A stretch of DNA of 64,000 nucleotides, taken from an uncultured Pseudoxanthomonas sp. Lineage in GTDB: Bacteria > Pseudomonadota > Gammaproteobacteria > Xanthomonadales > Xanthomonadaceae. Each line of letters begins with the position of its first letter. Within the stretch, counting starts at the first letter, position 1. Location of the stretch: NCBI RefSeq assembly GCF_946886695.1, contig NZ_CAMPJD010000002.1:58708-122707 (forward strand), given 5' to 3'. The notes under the pieces are model-generated. The model made no database searches, had not been told where the DNA came from, and saw only the letters and a program-made list of their open reading frames with translations. Positions 50,734 through 58,686 of the stretch are shown in pieces. Position numbers and translations under genes: made by a program.

Positions 50734-51516
50734 ATGAAACGGACGCTGCCACAGACGGCTTCGATCCTCGTGCTGGCCCTGGCGTCGGCGCTTGCCGTCG
50801 CCGGGGACGCGGCGAACGGATTCCTGCCTGTCGAGGGCGGCGACTTCCGTTCCTCGGTGCGTTACGAGGAAGCCACCCGCCAGACGCGGGTGGCTTCGTT
50901 CTCGTTGATGGCACGGCCGGTCAGCAACGGCGAGTTCGCCGGTTTCGTCGCGCGCCAGCCGCAGTGGCGACGCGACCGGATACCGTCGGTGTTCGCCAGC
51001 CCCGGTTACCTGGGCCACTGGGCCACGGCCGATGCGCCCGGGGCGGCGGTCGATGCCGATGGCCCGGTCGTGCACGTGAACTGGTACGCCGCCGATGCCT
51101 ACTGCCGCGAGCAGCAGGCGCGCCTGCCCCGCTTCGTGGAGTGGGAATACGCGGCGGCGGCCGATGCGACGCGGCGTGACGCCCGCGGCGATCCGCGATG
51201 GCGGATGCGCCAGGTCAACGACGGTACGCCGCATGCGATGGATGCTGCCGCCGATGCGCCAGCCAATGCCTACGGCATCCAGGGCCTGCACGGTGCGTAC
51301 TGGGAATGGAGCGAGGACTACGCCTCGCTGCTGGGCGACGGCGACCGCCGCGGCCAGCAGGATGGCGACAGCCTGCGCTATTGCGGCGCCACCGCGCTGG
51401 CCTTCAACGATCCCGGCGACTACGGCGTGGTCAAGCGCTTCGTCCTGCTGTCGGCACTGCAACCCGGGGCCACCCTGGGCAACCTCGGTTTCCGCTGCGC
51501 AAGGAGCACTCCATGA
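50734..51516 (+). CDS. nirV: NirV, formylglycine-generating-enzyme-like protein
   Basis: 260-residue exported protein with a sulfatase-modifying-factor (FGE-sulfatase) fold, known as NirV in nirK-nirV clusters. The signal peptide MKRTLPQTASILVLALASAL precedes FLPVEGGDFRSSVRYEEATR, PVVHVNWYAADAYCREQQARLP and LGNLGFRCARS, which are hallmark segments. GAGG precedes the start, seven bases after nirK. The two active-site cysteines of real FGE are not evident, so a non-catalytic or copper-related assembly role is likelier; its biochemical function is unknown. Confidence 0.9.
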   Translation: MKRTLPQTASILVLALASALAVAGDAANGFLPVEGGDFRSSVRYEEATRQTRVASFSLMARPVSNGEFAGFVARQPQWRRDRIPSVFASPGYLGHWATADAPGAAVDADGPVVHVNWYAADAYCREQQARLPRFVEWEYAAAADATRRDARGDPRWRMRQVNDGTPHAMDAAADAPANAYGIQGLHGAYWEWSEDYASLLGDGDRRGQQDGDSLRYCGATALAFNDPGDYGVVKRFVLLSALQPGATLGNLGFRCARSTP

Positions 51517-52079
51517 AACGCATGTCCTTCTTCCTGTCCGCCACGCTGGCCCTCGCCGGCACCCTGCACGCGCAATCGCTGCCGGGCGAATCGGTCTACC
51601 ACCTGCAGGCGAGTACGCAGGCTGCCGATGGGCAGCCGGTCGCTTGGTCCTCGCTGCGCGGCCAGCCTCGGGTGGTGTCGATGTTCTATACGAACTGCCA
51701 CCTGATGTGCCCGCTGATCATCGAGAACGCCAAGAGCGTGCAGAAGCAGCTTTCGCCCGCCGAACGCAAGCGGCTGGGCGTGGTCATGGTCAGCCTGGAC
51801 CCGGCACGCGACACACCGGCCGCGATGCAGGACGTCGCGCGGCGCCACCGCGTGCCGGAGGGCTGGCGGTTCCTCACGCCCGCGGCCGACGACGTGCGCG
51901 CCATCGCCAGCGTACTGGACGTGCGCTACCGGTTCCGCGACGACGGCAGCATCAACCACACCAGCGTGCTGGTGCTGCTGGATGCCGACGGCCGCGTGCG
52001 TGCGCGCAGCGAGGTGACCGGTGCCGCCGCGGATCCGCAGTTCCTGACCCAGGTCAAGGCGCTGCTCGCCGGGCCGTGA
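51513..52079 (+). CDS. SCO1/SenC-family copper chaperone
   Basis: 188-residue exported thioredoxin-fold protein. The signal peptide MKRMSFFLSATLALAGTLHA is followed by SMFYTNCHLMCPLIIENAKS, with the copper-binding CxxxC, and by DGSINHTSVLVLLD, with the conserved His. Start overlaps nirV by four bases (ATGA). SCO proteins deliver copper to cytochrome oxidase CuA; here the context suggests delivery to NirK. Confidence 0.92.
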   Translation: MKRMSFFLSATLALAGTLHAQSLPGESVYHLQASTQAADGQPVAWSSLRGQPRVVSMFYTNCHLMCPLIIENAKSVQKQLSPAERKRLGVVMVSLDPARDTPAAMQDVARRHRVPEGWRFLTPAADDVRAIASVLDVRYRFRDDGSINHTSVLVLLDADGRVRARSEVTGAAADPQFLTQVKALLAGP

Positions 52080-52128
52080 TGTCATGGCCCCACACCCACC
52101 CAAACCCGATGAACGACGGAGCCATACG

Positions 52129-52584
52129 ATGAAACTCTCCCACTCCCTGCTCGCCCTTGCCCTGTTCGGCGCCGCCGGCATGGCCCACGCCGCCGGCAAC
52201 TGCACCGTCAGCCTGAAGGGCGACGACGCCATGAAATTCGACCTGAAGGAGGCCACGGTCTCCGCCAGCTGCGCCACCATCACCCTCGAGTTGACGCATA
52301 CCGGCAAGCTGCCGGCCGCGGCGATGGGTCACAACGTGGTGGTGTCGAAGACCGCCGACCTGGCCGGCGTGGCGCGCGACGGCATGAAGGCCGGTGCCGC
52401 TGGCGCCTACGTCCCCGCCGGCGATGCGCGCGTGATCGCGCATACCGCACTGATCGGCGGTGGGCAGAAGACGAAGATCACCTTCCCCGGCAAGAAGCTG
52501 ACCGCCGGTGGCGACTACAGCTTCTTCTGCAGCTTCCCCGGCCACTCCACCCTGATGAAGGGCAAGCTGGTCGTCACCAAGTAA
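52129..52584 (+). CDS. azurin
   Basis: Periplasmic type 1 copper protein of 151 residues that carries electrons to NirK. The ATG at 52129 is preceded by GGAG and starts a signal peptide (MKLSHSLLALALFGAAGMAH). Ligands are in MGHNVVV (His) and FFCSFPGHSTLMKG (Cys, His, Met), plus the disulfide pair expected from NCTVSLKG and SASC. Last gene of the nirK unit before a strong terminator. Confidence 0.95.
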   Translation: MKLSHSLLALALFGAAGMAHAAGNCTVSLKGDDAMKFDLKEATVSASCATITLELTHTGKLPAAAMGHNVVVSKTADLAGVARDGMKAGAAGAYVPAGDARVIAHTALIGGGQKTKITFPGKKLTAGGDYSFFCSFPGHSTLMKGKLVVTK

Positions 52585-52597
52585 TCCGCCCCGTCCC

Positions 52598-52630
52598 AAG
52601 ATGTGCCGCCTGCGGGCGGCGCATCTTTTT
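52598..52630 (+). terminator. Rho-independent terminator after azurin
   Basis: Stem AAGATGTGCCGCC / GGCGGCGCATCTT (one G-T pair) with loop TGCG is followed by TTTTT. It starts 14 bases after the azurin stop. Confidence 0.9.
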
Positions 52631-52642
52631 GTAGAGCAGGCC

Positions 52643-52882
52643 ATGGAATATGTCATCCGCCTGGGCGATGCCCCCATCGACCTGGCCGTCATCGAACGCC
52701 ACCTGCAGGATCTGGATCCCGCAGCGGTGCTGGACCTGGATACCCAATCAGGATGCCTGCGCTGTTCCACCAGCGCGCTCGCGATGGAACTGCTGATGGC
52801 CCTCGCGCAGGCGGGCCATCGCGTCACGCCCGATACCATCGAACGCCTGCCGTCGGTGTGCTGCGGTGGCTGCAGCGGGTGA
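52643..52882 (+). CDS. second small HMA-like protein with CCGGCSG tail
   Basis: 79-residue protein (MEYVIRLGDAPIDLAVIERH...) just after the azurin terminator. Residues 20-65 align with the protein at 43581-43823: the shared pattern is L/W-DPxA, an acidic strand, SGxL, and an AGHxV helix end, followed by VCCGGCSG at the C-terminus. It has two further cysteines in SGCLRCST. No FNR box was seen directly upstream, so expression may come from read-through or from a promoter inside the terminator region. Function unknown; metal handling is inferred. Confidence 0.8.
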   Translation: MEYVIRLGDAPIDLAVIERHLQDLDPAAVLDLDTQSGCLRCSTSALAMELLMALAQAGHRVTPDTIERLPSVCCGGCSG

Positions 52883-52943
52883 GACGGGATCTACCTGCCG
52901 TCAGCCTCACCGCGAAGACCAGCCCCCGCGCCGATCCGTCTGC

Positions 52944-54332
52944 TCACTTGCTGGCCGGCAGCTCCACGCGTGCGACCAAGCCACCCAGGCGCGCCGAACC
53001 GCCCAGATGGATGCGCCCACCGTGGGCCGTGACAGCCTCTGCGGCGATGGCGAGCCCCAGCCCGCTGCCGTCGCTCCCCCCACCCAGGCGGCGGTAGAAG
53101 CGGTCGAAAACCCGTTCCCGTTCATCCTCGGGGATGCCTGGGCCGCTGTCTTCCACGGTCAGCACCGCATGCATGCCCGTGGTGGACGTCCGCACCTCGA
53201 TCACGCCCCCCGCCGGTGCATAGCGCAGCGCATTCTCGATCAGATTGCGGACCAACAGGCCCAGCGCGAACTCGTCTCCCCACAGCTGCGCGCCTTCCAG
53301 CGTCAGCACGATCTCCTGGCTCTTTCGCTCCGCCAACGGCCGGAGTTCCTCCATCTCCGTCCTCACCAGCGCGTCGAGATCGAGCCTTGAATGCTCGCGC
53401 GCGCCTCCCAGGCTCTCGGCCCGGCTGAGCGAAAGAAGCTGGGATGCCAGCCGTTCCACGCGCTCGATACTGATGCCGAGCAGCGCCTGTGACTGCGCCC
53501 GATCATGTTCGTCCGGGGCGTGGCGCGCATTGTCCGCATGCACCTTCAATGCGCTGATCGGCGTCCGCAGTTCGTGGGCGGCGTCCGCAACGAAGTTCCG
53601 CTCGCGTGCGAGCGCGACGTCCAGCCGCTGCAGCAATCCATTGATGGCGATCACCAGGCCCTGCGCCTCGCGCGGCACATCGGCAGGATCCAGCGGCACC
53701 AGCCGCTCCGGATGGCGTTGGCCGATCTCCATCGACAGGCCACGCAGCGAGCGTGTGGCCAAGGCAACGCTCCACCAGATCACCAGCGCCATCAGCGGAA
53801 GCGCGAGCAGCAAGGGAAGCAACGTCCCTCCCGCGATATCGGTAGCCAGTTCCTGGCGGATATCGGAAAGCTCGGCAGACTGGAACCAACGGCCATTCGA
53901 CGAGCGCAGCGTGAACGTGCGCCAGCGTGCACCTTCAATCACGACATCGGAGAACCCTGGCTCCGTCACCGCCAGCGGTGTCGTCGGAGCGCTGTCCGAG
54001 CGCAGCAGCAAACGCTGCTTCGTGTCCCACACCTGGAACGCGAGCTTGTTCTCGTACGCATGTCCGTCATCGAAGGCGAGCGCTTCGCCGACGCCCTGGG
54101 CATCGCCGTGCCAGCCGCGCAGGACGATCGGCTCACCCGGGTAGGCATTGAGCTCGCTCAAGGGCTCGTCGACCAGGCTCACGAGCACACGGGTGGACTG
54201 CACGAGCCTGGCGTCGAACATTTCGCCGGCTTCCTGCAGACCCGCGCGGTAGCTGAGCCAGCCGGCCGCGGACATCACGACGCCAAGCGTGCCGAGCAGC
54301 AGCAACAGCAGCGTCGCACGCATCGATCTCAT
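52944..54332 (-). CDS. sensor histidine kinase, QseC/PmrB-like
   Basis: 462-residue inner-membrane kinase. Two spans (MRATLLLLLLGTLGVVMSAA and LLPLLLALPLMALVIWWSVA) enclose a periplasmic sensor of about 150 residues resembling the 2CSK_N type. Then come a HAMP-like linker, the H-box FVADAAHELRTPISALKVHA, the N-box RNLIENALRYAP, and the G-boxes DSGPGIPEDERERVFDRFYR and GSGLGLAIA. The start overlaps the response-regulator stop by four bases. It is the last gene of the operon that begins at 59354, so its input is probably linked to that operon's product or substrate. Confidence 0.93.
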   Translation of the reverse strand: MRSMRATLLLLLLGTLGVVMSAAGWLSYRAGLQEAGEMFDARLVQSTRVLVSLVDEPLSELNAYPGEPIVLRGWHGDAQGVGEALAFDDGHAYENKLAFQVWDTKQRLLLRSDSAPTTPLAVTEPGFSDVVIEGARWRTFTLRSSNGRWFQSAELSDIRQELATDIAGGTLLPLLLALPLMALVIWWSVALATRSLRGLSMEIGQRHPERLVPLDPADVPREAQGLVIAINGLLQRLDVALARERNFVADAAHELRTPISALKVHADNARHAPDEHDRAQSQALLGISIERVERLASQLLSLSRAESLGGAREHSRLDLDALVRTEMEELRPLAERKSQEIVLTLEGAQLWGDEFALGLLVRNLIENALRYAPAGGVIEVRTSTTGMHAVLTVEDSGPGIPEDERERVFDRFYRRLGGGSDGSGLGLAIAAEAVTAHGGRIHLGGSARLGGLVARVELPASK

Positions 54333-55003
54333 GCGGTGTCTCCGGCGACGTCGCCAAGGGCATACCCGATGCCGCGTACCGTGCGGATGGCGCTGGGTTC
54401 CAGCTTGCGGCGGAGCTGGTGGACATGCACGTCCACCGCATTGCTTGCGACGTCCTCGTTCCAGCCATAGAGGTGCCGCTGGATCGTGTCGCGTGCCATC
54501 GGGCGGCCACGCTGCTCCATCAGGACACGCAGCAACGCGAACTCACGCCGGGTGAGATCAAGGCTTCGTCCTTTCCATGTCGCGGTGAGCGTGGCCGGAT
54601 CCAGGCGCAGAGGACCCGCTTCCAGCGAAGGGGTCGCCCTTCCGGAACTGCGCCTGATCAGCGCACGCACCCTGGCGAGCAGTTCGGCGGTATCGAATGG
54701 CTTTCCCAGGTAGTCGTCCGCGCCGACATCCAGCCCCAGCGTGCGATCGGACGGCCGTTCGCGTGCGCTCAGCACGAGAATGGGCACCGGGTTCCCGGCG
54801 GCGCGCACCTGCCGGATCACCTCGATGCCATCCATCCGCGGCAAGCCCAGGTCCAGCACCACGAGGTCGAACTCGCCATCGCGCATCGCCGTGAGTCCGC
54901 TCGCACCGTCCTGCACCCAATCGATCGCGAAGGCACCGCGCCGCATGGCGATGCAGATGCCTTCGCCCAGCAACGGATCGTCTTCCACCAGCAGGATGCG
55001 CAT
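54329..55003 (-). CDS. OmpR-family response regulator, QseB/PmrA-like
   Basis: 224-residue regulator with a receiver domain (MRILLVEDDPLLGEGI, phosphoacceptor D51 in VVLDLGLPRMDG, K near 101 in DDYLGKPFD) and a winged helix (LDLTRREFALLRVLM, VHVHQLRRKLE, IRTVRGIGYAL). It lies 24 bases after the TPR gene and overlaps the kinase gene. QseB/PmrA-type regulators bind direct repeats with 11-base spacing; four such repeats occur at 59370-59407 upstream of the first gene of this operon, so it probably regulates the whole unit including itself. Confidence 0.93.
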   Translation of the reverse strand: MRILLVEDDPLLGEGICIAMRRGAFAIDWVQDGASGLTAMRDGEFDLVVLDLGLPRMDGIEVIRQVRAAGNPVPILVLSARERPSDRTLGLDVGADDYLGKPFDTAELLARVRALIRRSSGRATPSLEAGPLRLDPATLTATWKGRSLDLTRREFALLRVLMEQRGRPMARDTIQRHLYGWNEDVASNAVDVHVHQLRRKLEPSAIRTVRGIGYALGDVAGDTA

Positions 55004-55027
55004 GCGGCCAGTCTGGTGCTCCCCCCC

Positions 55028-55693
55028 TCAGTTGGCAAGGTGCCCGGCGATGTCCTTGAGCTTGCTCTCCGCCTCGCTGCGGCGACCGGCGTCAGCCACT
55101 TCCCGGCCCGGCCGCGCCGGTGCCGCCAGCGCTTTCTGGAAGGCCGCGCGCGCGCCTGTCCAGTCCTTCTGGTCGAGCAGGAAATCCGCATAGAAATAGT
55201 TGGCGTCGATGCCATCCGGATCGATGGCCAGCCCCTTGCGGAGCATGGCGCGCGCCGTGTCGTCGTCGCCGAAGCCAAGCGGCCAGCCCGGCACCTGGTA
55301 GTACAGCGCGCCCAGGCTGGTGTAGGCCGCACCGTCGAGCGCGTCAGGCGCGATCTTGATGGCCGCCTCGAAATCGGCACGCGCACGCTTGACCAGCCCG
55401 AGCGCCCCCATCCCGCCCTTCTCGCCCGCCAGACTCGACAGCACGATACCTTCCCAGATCAGGGCGGACGCATCACGCGGGTGCGCCTCGCGGATCTTTC
55501 CGGCCTGGCGTGCAAGCTCTTCGAAAGCCGGTTCGCGCTGTGCCTTCGGCACCTGGTAGTTGATCTGCGCCCAGCGGTCGCGCACCTGGCCGGTCGTGGT
55601 GGCGCCGGGTTCGCCTGCCAGCGCAATCCCGACCAGCAGCGTTGTCGACATGAGAATCAGGAAGAGCATGGACTTACCGTAAGCGTGGTTCAT
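55028..55693 (-). CDS. exported TPR-repeat protein
   Basis: 221-residue protein with a signal peptide or anchor (MNHAYGKSMLFLILMSTTLL... ALAG) and TPR-like helical repeats (PAFEELARQAGKIREAHPRD, ARADFEAAIKIAPDALDGAA, DANYFYADFLLDQKDWTGAR). Start at the ATG at 55693 lies 20 bases inside the end of the dehydrogenase gene, so the two overlap and are coupled. The periplasmic location suggests a scaffold or export-side partner of the operon product. Specific function unknown. Confidence 0.85.
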   Translation of the reverse strand: MNHAYGKSMLFLILMSTTLLVGIALAGEPGATTTGQVRDRWAQINYQVPKAQREPAFEELARQAGKIREAHPRDASALIWEGIVLSSLAGEKGGMGALGLVKRARADFEAAIKIAPDALDGAAYTSLGALYYQVPGWPLGFGDDDTARAMLRKGLAIDPDGIDANYFYADFLLDQKDWTGARAAFQKALAAPARPGREVADAGRRSEAESKLKDIAGHLAN

Positions 55694-56513
55694 GGTGGAT
55701 GTTCTCCTCGGTGGATGATCGTGGTCGTCGCGCATGCCGGCGGACGATGGGCAGGCTGTTGCGCAGATTGCGATCGACCAGTCCGGGCACCAGCCCATTG
55801 ATGCGCGCGAACAGTTTTTCCGGCCAACCGATCTGCATCCGCGACCGGCCCTGCACGATGGCCGCGACCAGCTGGCGTGCGACTTCGGCGGGCACGTCGC
55901 TGCTGACCTTGAGTTCGGCATTCAGCGCATCGACGGCAGGCGTGTTGAACGGCGTGCGGGTGGCGCGTGGCGAGAGGTACTGGAAGCGGAGGCCGGTATC
56001 GGCGTATTCCCTTGCCAGCGCTTCGGTCAGTCCGCGCAGGCCGAACTTGCTGGCGCTGTAGGCCGCGAAGCCGGGGAACGCCAAGCTGCCGAAGGTGGAG
56101 CCGACAACGACCACGGCGGCCGATGCGTGCGTCCTCAGGAGTGGCAGCAAGGCATGCGCGAGCAGCATCGGCGCCACCAGGTTGGTCTGCACCAACCGGC
56201 CCATGTCGACCGGATCCTGCTCTTCGAACAGACCGAATGCCGCCTGCGCGTGAGCCAGCACCAGCACCGAAGGCAGCGGGCTCGCGGCCAGCGCCGCGCG
56301 CAGCAGATGGGCGCGCCCGTCCTCCGTCGCCACATCGGCGACGACCCACGACGTACTGCCCGCAGGCATGTCTTGCGCGACCCGGCGCAGCTTGGCCTCG
56401 TCTCGCCCCACTGCAAGCACGCGCGCACCGGCGGCGACCAGCGCCGCGCACAACGGCTGGCCGATGCCGCCGCTGGCGCCGGTCAGGATCACGGTTCTCC
56501 CTGCGAGTTCCAT
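55674..56513 (-). CDS. short-chain dehydrogenase/reductase
   Basis: 279-residue NAD(P)-dependent oxidoreductase of the classical SDR family. It has the cofactor motif VILTGASGGIGQPLCAAL, DVA for the adenine ring, VVVVGSTFGSLAFPGFAAYSASKFG with catalytic Ser, Tyr and Lys, and a longer C-terminal extension (RMQIGWPEKLFARINGLVPG) seen in membrane-associated SDRs. The ATG at 56513 overlaps the stop of the iron-enzyme gene (TGATG). It would reduce or oxidise a keto or hydroxy group of the lipid or small molecule made by this operon; the substrate is unknown. Confidence 0.9.
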   Translation of the reverse strand: MELAGRTVILTGASGGIGQPLCAALVAAGARVLAVGRDEAKLRRVAQDMPAGSTSWVVADVATEDGRAHLLRAALAASPLPSVLVLAHAQAAFGLFEEQDPVDMGRLVQTNLVAPMLLAHALLPLLRTHASAAVVVVGSTFGSLAFPGFAAYSASKFGLRGLTEALAREYADTGLRFQYLSPRATRTPFNTPAVDALNAELKVSSDVPAEVARQLVAAIVQGRSRMQIGWPEKLFARINGLVPGLVDRNLRNSLPIVRRHARRPRSSTEENIHHEPRLR

Positions 56514-57187
56514 CAGGCCGCCTCGGCCAGGCGCATGCCATCGGCACGCAGGGTGCGGAAGATGTCGCCGTAGAGCACGTAGAAGCGTCGTGCGGCATGG
56601 ATGACCGCCGCCTGGTCTCCGAGGTCGTCCAGGCGATCCATCAGGCGCTTGAAGAAGCCGACATGTTCGATGTCCAGGTCGCCATGGGACAGCAGGTAGC
56701 CGAATGCATTGGGCGGCAGGTCGAGCGAGGTCTGCAGCGTGTTGGCGGCGCGCGTGGCGAGCGCGACGCTGGTGCCCTCCAGCACCAGCACCATGCCGAA
56801 GAAGCCGACCGGGTTGCCGCGCTGGATGGTGTCGTAGGCGTAACTGACCATCAGCTCCGTCGCCAACGACGGTGACGACATCGCGGCCGCGGCGCGGTCC
56901 TCGCCGCATGCCGCGATATCGTCCAGCACCCACTCGTGGTGCCCCATCTCTTCGTCGATGTACTCCCCGACCGCCGTGCGCAACCATTCCAGCCGCGCGG
57001 GCAGGCGCGCACCGCAGGCCATCAGCAGGGGCACCGTGTGGCGGACATGGTGATAGGCCTGGGTGAGGAAGGCCACGTAATCCTCGCGCGCTATCCTGCC
57101 CGCCAGCGCGGACTGGATGAGGGGAATGGAAAGCAGACTGTCGCGCTCGCGCATGGTCTGTGCGACCAGCTCGTCATGGAAACTCAT
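56513..57187 (-). CDS. heme-oxygenase-like (TenA/HDO-type) iron enzyme
   Basis: 224-residue all-helical protein of the TenA/PqqC/heme-oxygenase-like superfamily. Candidate metal ligands are in the right places for a heme-oxygenase-like diiron oxidase: E75 and E79/E80 with H83/H84 in GEYIDEEMGHHEW, E137 in VLVLEGTSVA, and D172 with H175 in GDLDIEHVGFF. Enzymes of this group cleave or oxidise unusual substrates (for example UndA on fatty acids). No signal peptide. The start overlaps the ligase stop by four bases. An oxidative step on an activated acyl or acylated substrate is my inference. Confidence 0.85.
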   Translation of the reverse strand: MSFHDELVAQTMRERDSLLSIPLIQSALAGRIAREDYVAFLTQAYHHVRHTVPLLMACGARLPARLEWLRTAVGEYIDEEMGHHEWVLDDIAACGEDRAAAAMSSPSLATELMVSYAYDTIQRGNPVGFFGMVLVLEGTSVALATRAANTLQTSLDLPPNAFGYLLSHGDLDIEHVGFFKRLMDRLDDLGDQAAVIHAARRFYVLYGDIFRTLRADGMRLAEAA

Positions 57188-58686
57188 GCGGTGACTCCGG
57201 AGGGGGAAACGTTCGGGATGAGGCGATAGCAGGCGTCGACGTCGGCCTGGTAACGGTCGAGGATGGCCGCGCGGCGCGGACGGCCGTTCGCGGTCACCAG
57301 GCCCGCGTCCGCGGTGAAGGGTGAGGCGCGCACGAAGCGCGCGACGCGCGCATAGTCGGGTAGTCCGGCGTTCACCTCGCCCAGCGCACGCATGATCTGT
57401 ACGTCGTCCACGTCGGGACGGCGTGGCACCAGCACCGCGACGTTGTCCGCCTGGCCCTCGCCCCAGACCACCACCTGCGCGATGGCCGGATGCGCTAGCA
57501 GTTCGCTCTCCACCCACTCCGGCGACACATTCCGCCCGAAGGCGGTGATGAAGACATTCTTGCGGCGCCCGGTGATATGGACGAAACCTTCGTCGTCGCG
57601 ATAGCCCAGGTCGCCCGTGCGCAACGGCCCCTCTTCCAGTGGGTCGCCCCCGAGGTAACCCAGTGCGCGTGCACCCTCGACGCAGATCTCGCCATCCACG
57701 ATCGAGACATCGGCATGCGGCAAGGCCTGGCCGACGCTGCCATCGCGCGTGGCGCCAGGGCGATTCAGGCATACCACGGAACCGCACTCTGTCAGGCCAT
57801 AACCTTCGAACACGGGAAGGCCGAGCACGCGTGCACGCGCGAGCAGGCCGGGCCCCACGCGCCCACCGCCCACCGCGATGTAGCGCAACGAGGCGGGCAA
57901 GGGAGCACCCTGCTCCGCCGCCATCACCAGTGCCAACAGCAACTGGGGCACCAGGATCACGCTTTCGGGCTGGTAGCGGTGCAGGCAACGCAGCAGCGTG
58001 GGCACGTCGAGGCCGGTCGCGCCGGTGTAGCCGATCTCGGACAGCGACGGCAGCGCGATCTCCGCATCCGCCAGGAGAGCGGCATACAGTCCGGCCACGT
58101 TCTCCAGCAGCGTTGCGAGCGGCATCAGGCAAAGATGCCGGCGAGGCGCAATGGCAGCGGCGGCATCCACCAGCGATCCGGCCACGCCGAACAGCGTGTG
58201 CGCATCCAGGCACACGCCTCGTGGGCGACCCGTCGTGCCGGACGTATAGGTGATGCAGCCGGTGCGGAGCGGCAGCACCGGCGCCGCCGCTTCGCCCACC
58301 TGCGCGCGCCAGCATGCCAGGCGCTCGCCATCGAGGAACCCGGTCAGCGCCTCGACGCCCGGCGGCATGGCGTCATCGCGGGAAGTGACGACGCATTGCG
58401 CACCGCTGTTGGCCAGCGCGTGCAGCACCTGCGCGTCGGAGAAGAACATCGGCAGCGGCACATGCACGCCACCGGTTTCGCGGATCGCCATGTCCAGCAC
58501 GAACCAGCTCGGCCCGTTGTCCAGGCGACTGGCGACGCGCCGGATGTCCATCTTCGTCATCCACTCGACGAGATGCCCGATCCGTGCCGCAAGCGCCCGG
58601 TCATCCAGGGTGCCTTGCGCCGTGATCAGGCGGGGACGTCCGTTGCCTTCGGACTCGCGCAGAACGACATCCATCGGCGTCCTCAT
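57184..58686 (-). CDS. AMP-forming acyl/aryl ligase
   Basis: 500-residue stand-alone member of the ANL superfamily (acyl-CoA synthetases, NRPS adenylation domains). Motifs in order are CITYTSGTTGRPRGVCLD (phosphate loop), FEGYGLTECGSVVCLN, GPLRTGDLGYRDDEGFVHI and GRRKNVFITAFGRNVSPEWV. Near the C-terminus the stretch VTANGRPRRAAILDRY occupies the place of the A10 motif, where a catalytic Lys is usual; Arg seems to be present instead, so the adenylation half-reaction may differ. It overlaps the upstream gene by four bases. No carrier protein is encoded nearby, so CoA, or direct transfer by the GNAT-like protein, may be the acceptor. Confidence 0.9.
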   Translation of the reverse strand: MRTPMDVVLRESEGNGRPRLITAQGTLDDRALAARIGHLVEWMTKMDIRRVASRLDNGPSWFVLDMAIRETGGVHVPLPMFFSDAQVLHALANSGAQCVVTSRDDAMPPGVEALTGFLDGERLACWRAQVGEAAAPVLPLRTGCITYTSGTTGRPRGVCLDAHTLFGVAGSLVDAAAAIAPRRHLCLMPLATLLENVAGLYAALLADAEIALPSLSEIGYTGATGLDVPTLLRCLHRYQPESVILVPQLLLALVMAAEQGAPLPASLRYIAVGGGRVGPGLLARARVLGLPVFEGYGLTECGSVVCLNRPGATRDGSVGQALPHADVSIVDGEICVEGARALGYLGGDPLEEGPLRTGDLGYRDDEGFVHITGRRKNVFITAFGRNVSPEWVESELLAHPAIAQVVVWGEGQADNVAVLVPRRPDVDDVQIMRALGEVNAGLPDYARVARFVRASPFTADAGLVTANGRPRRAAILDRYQADVDACYRLIPNVSPSGVTA

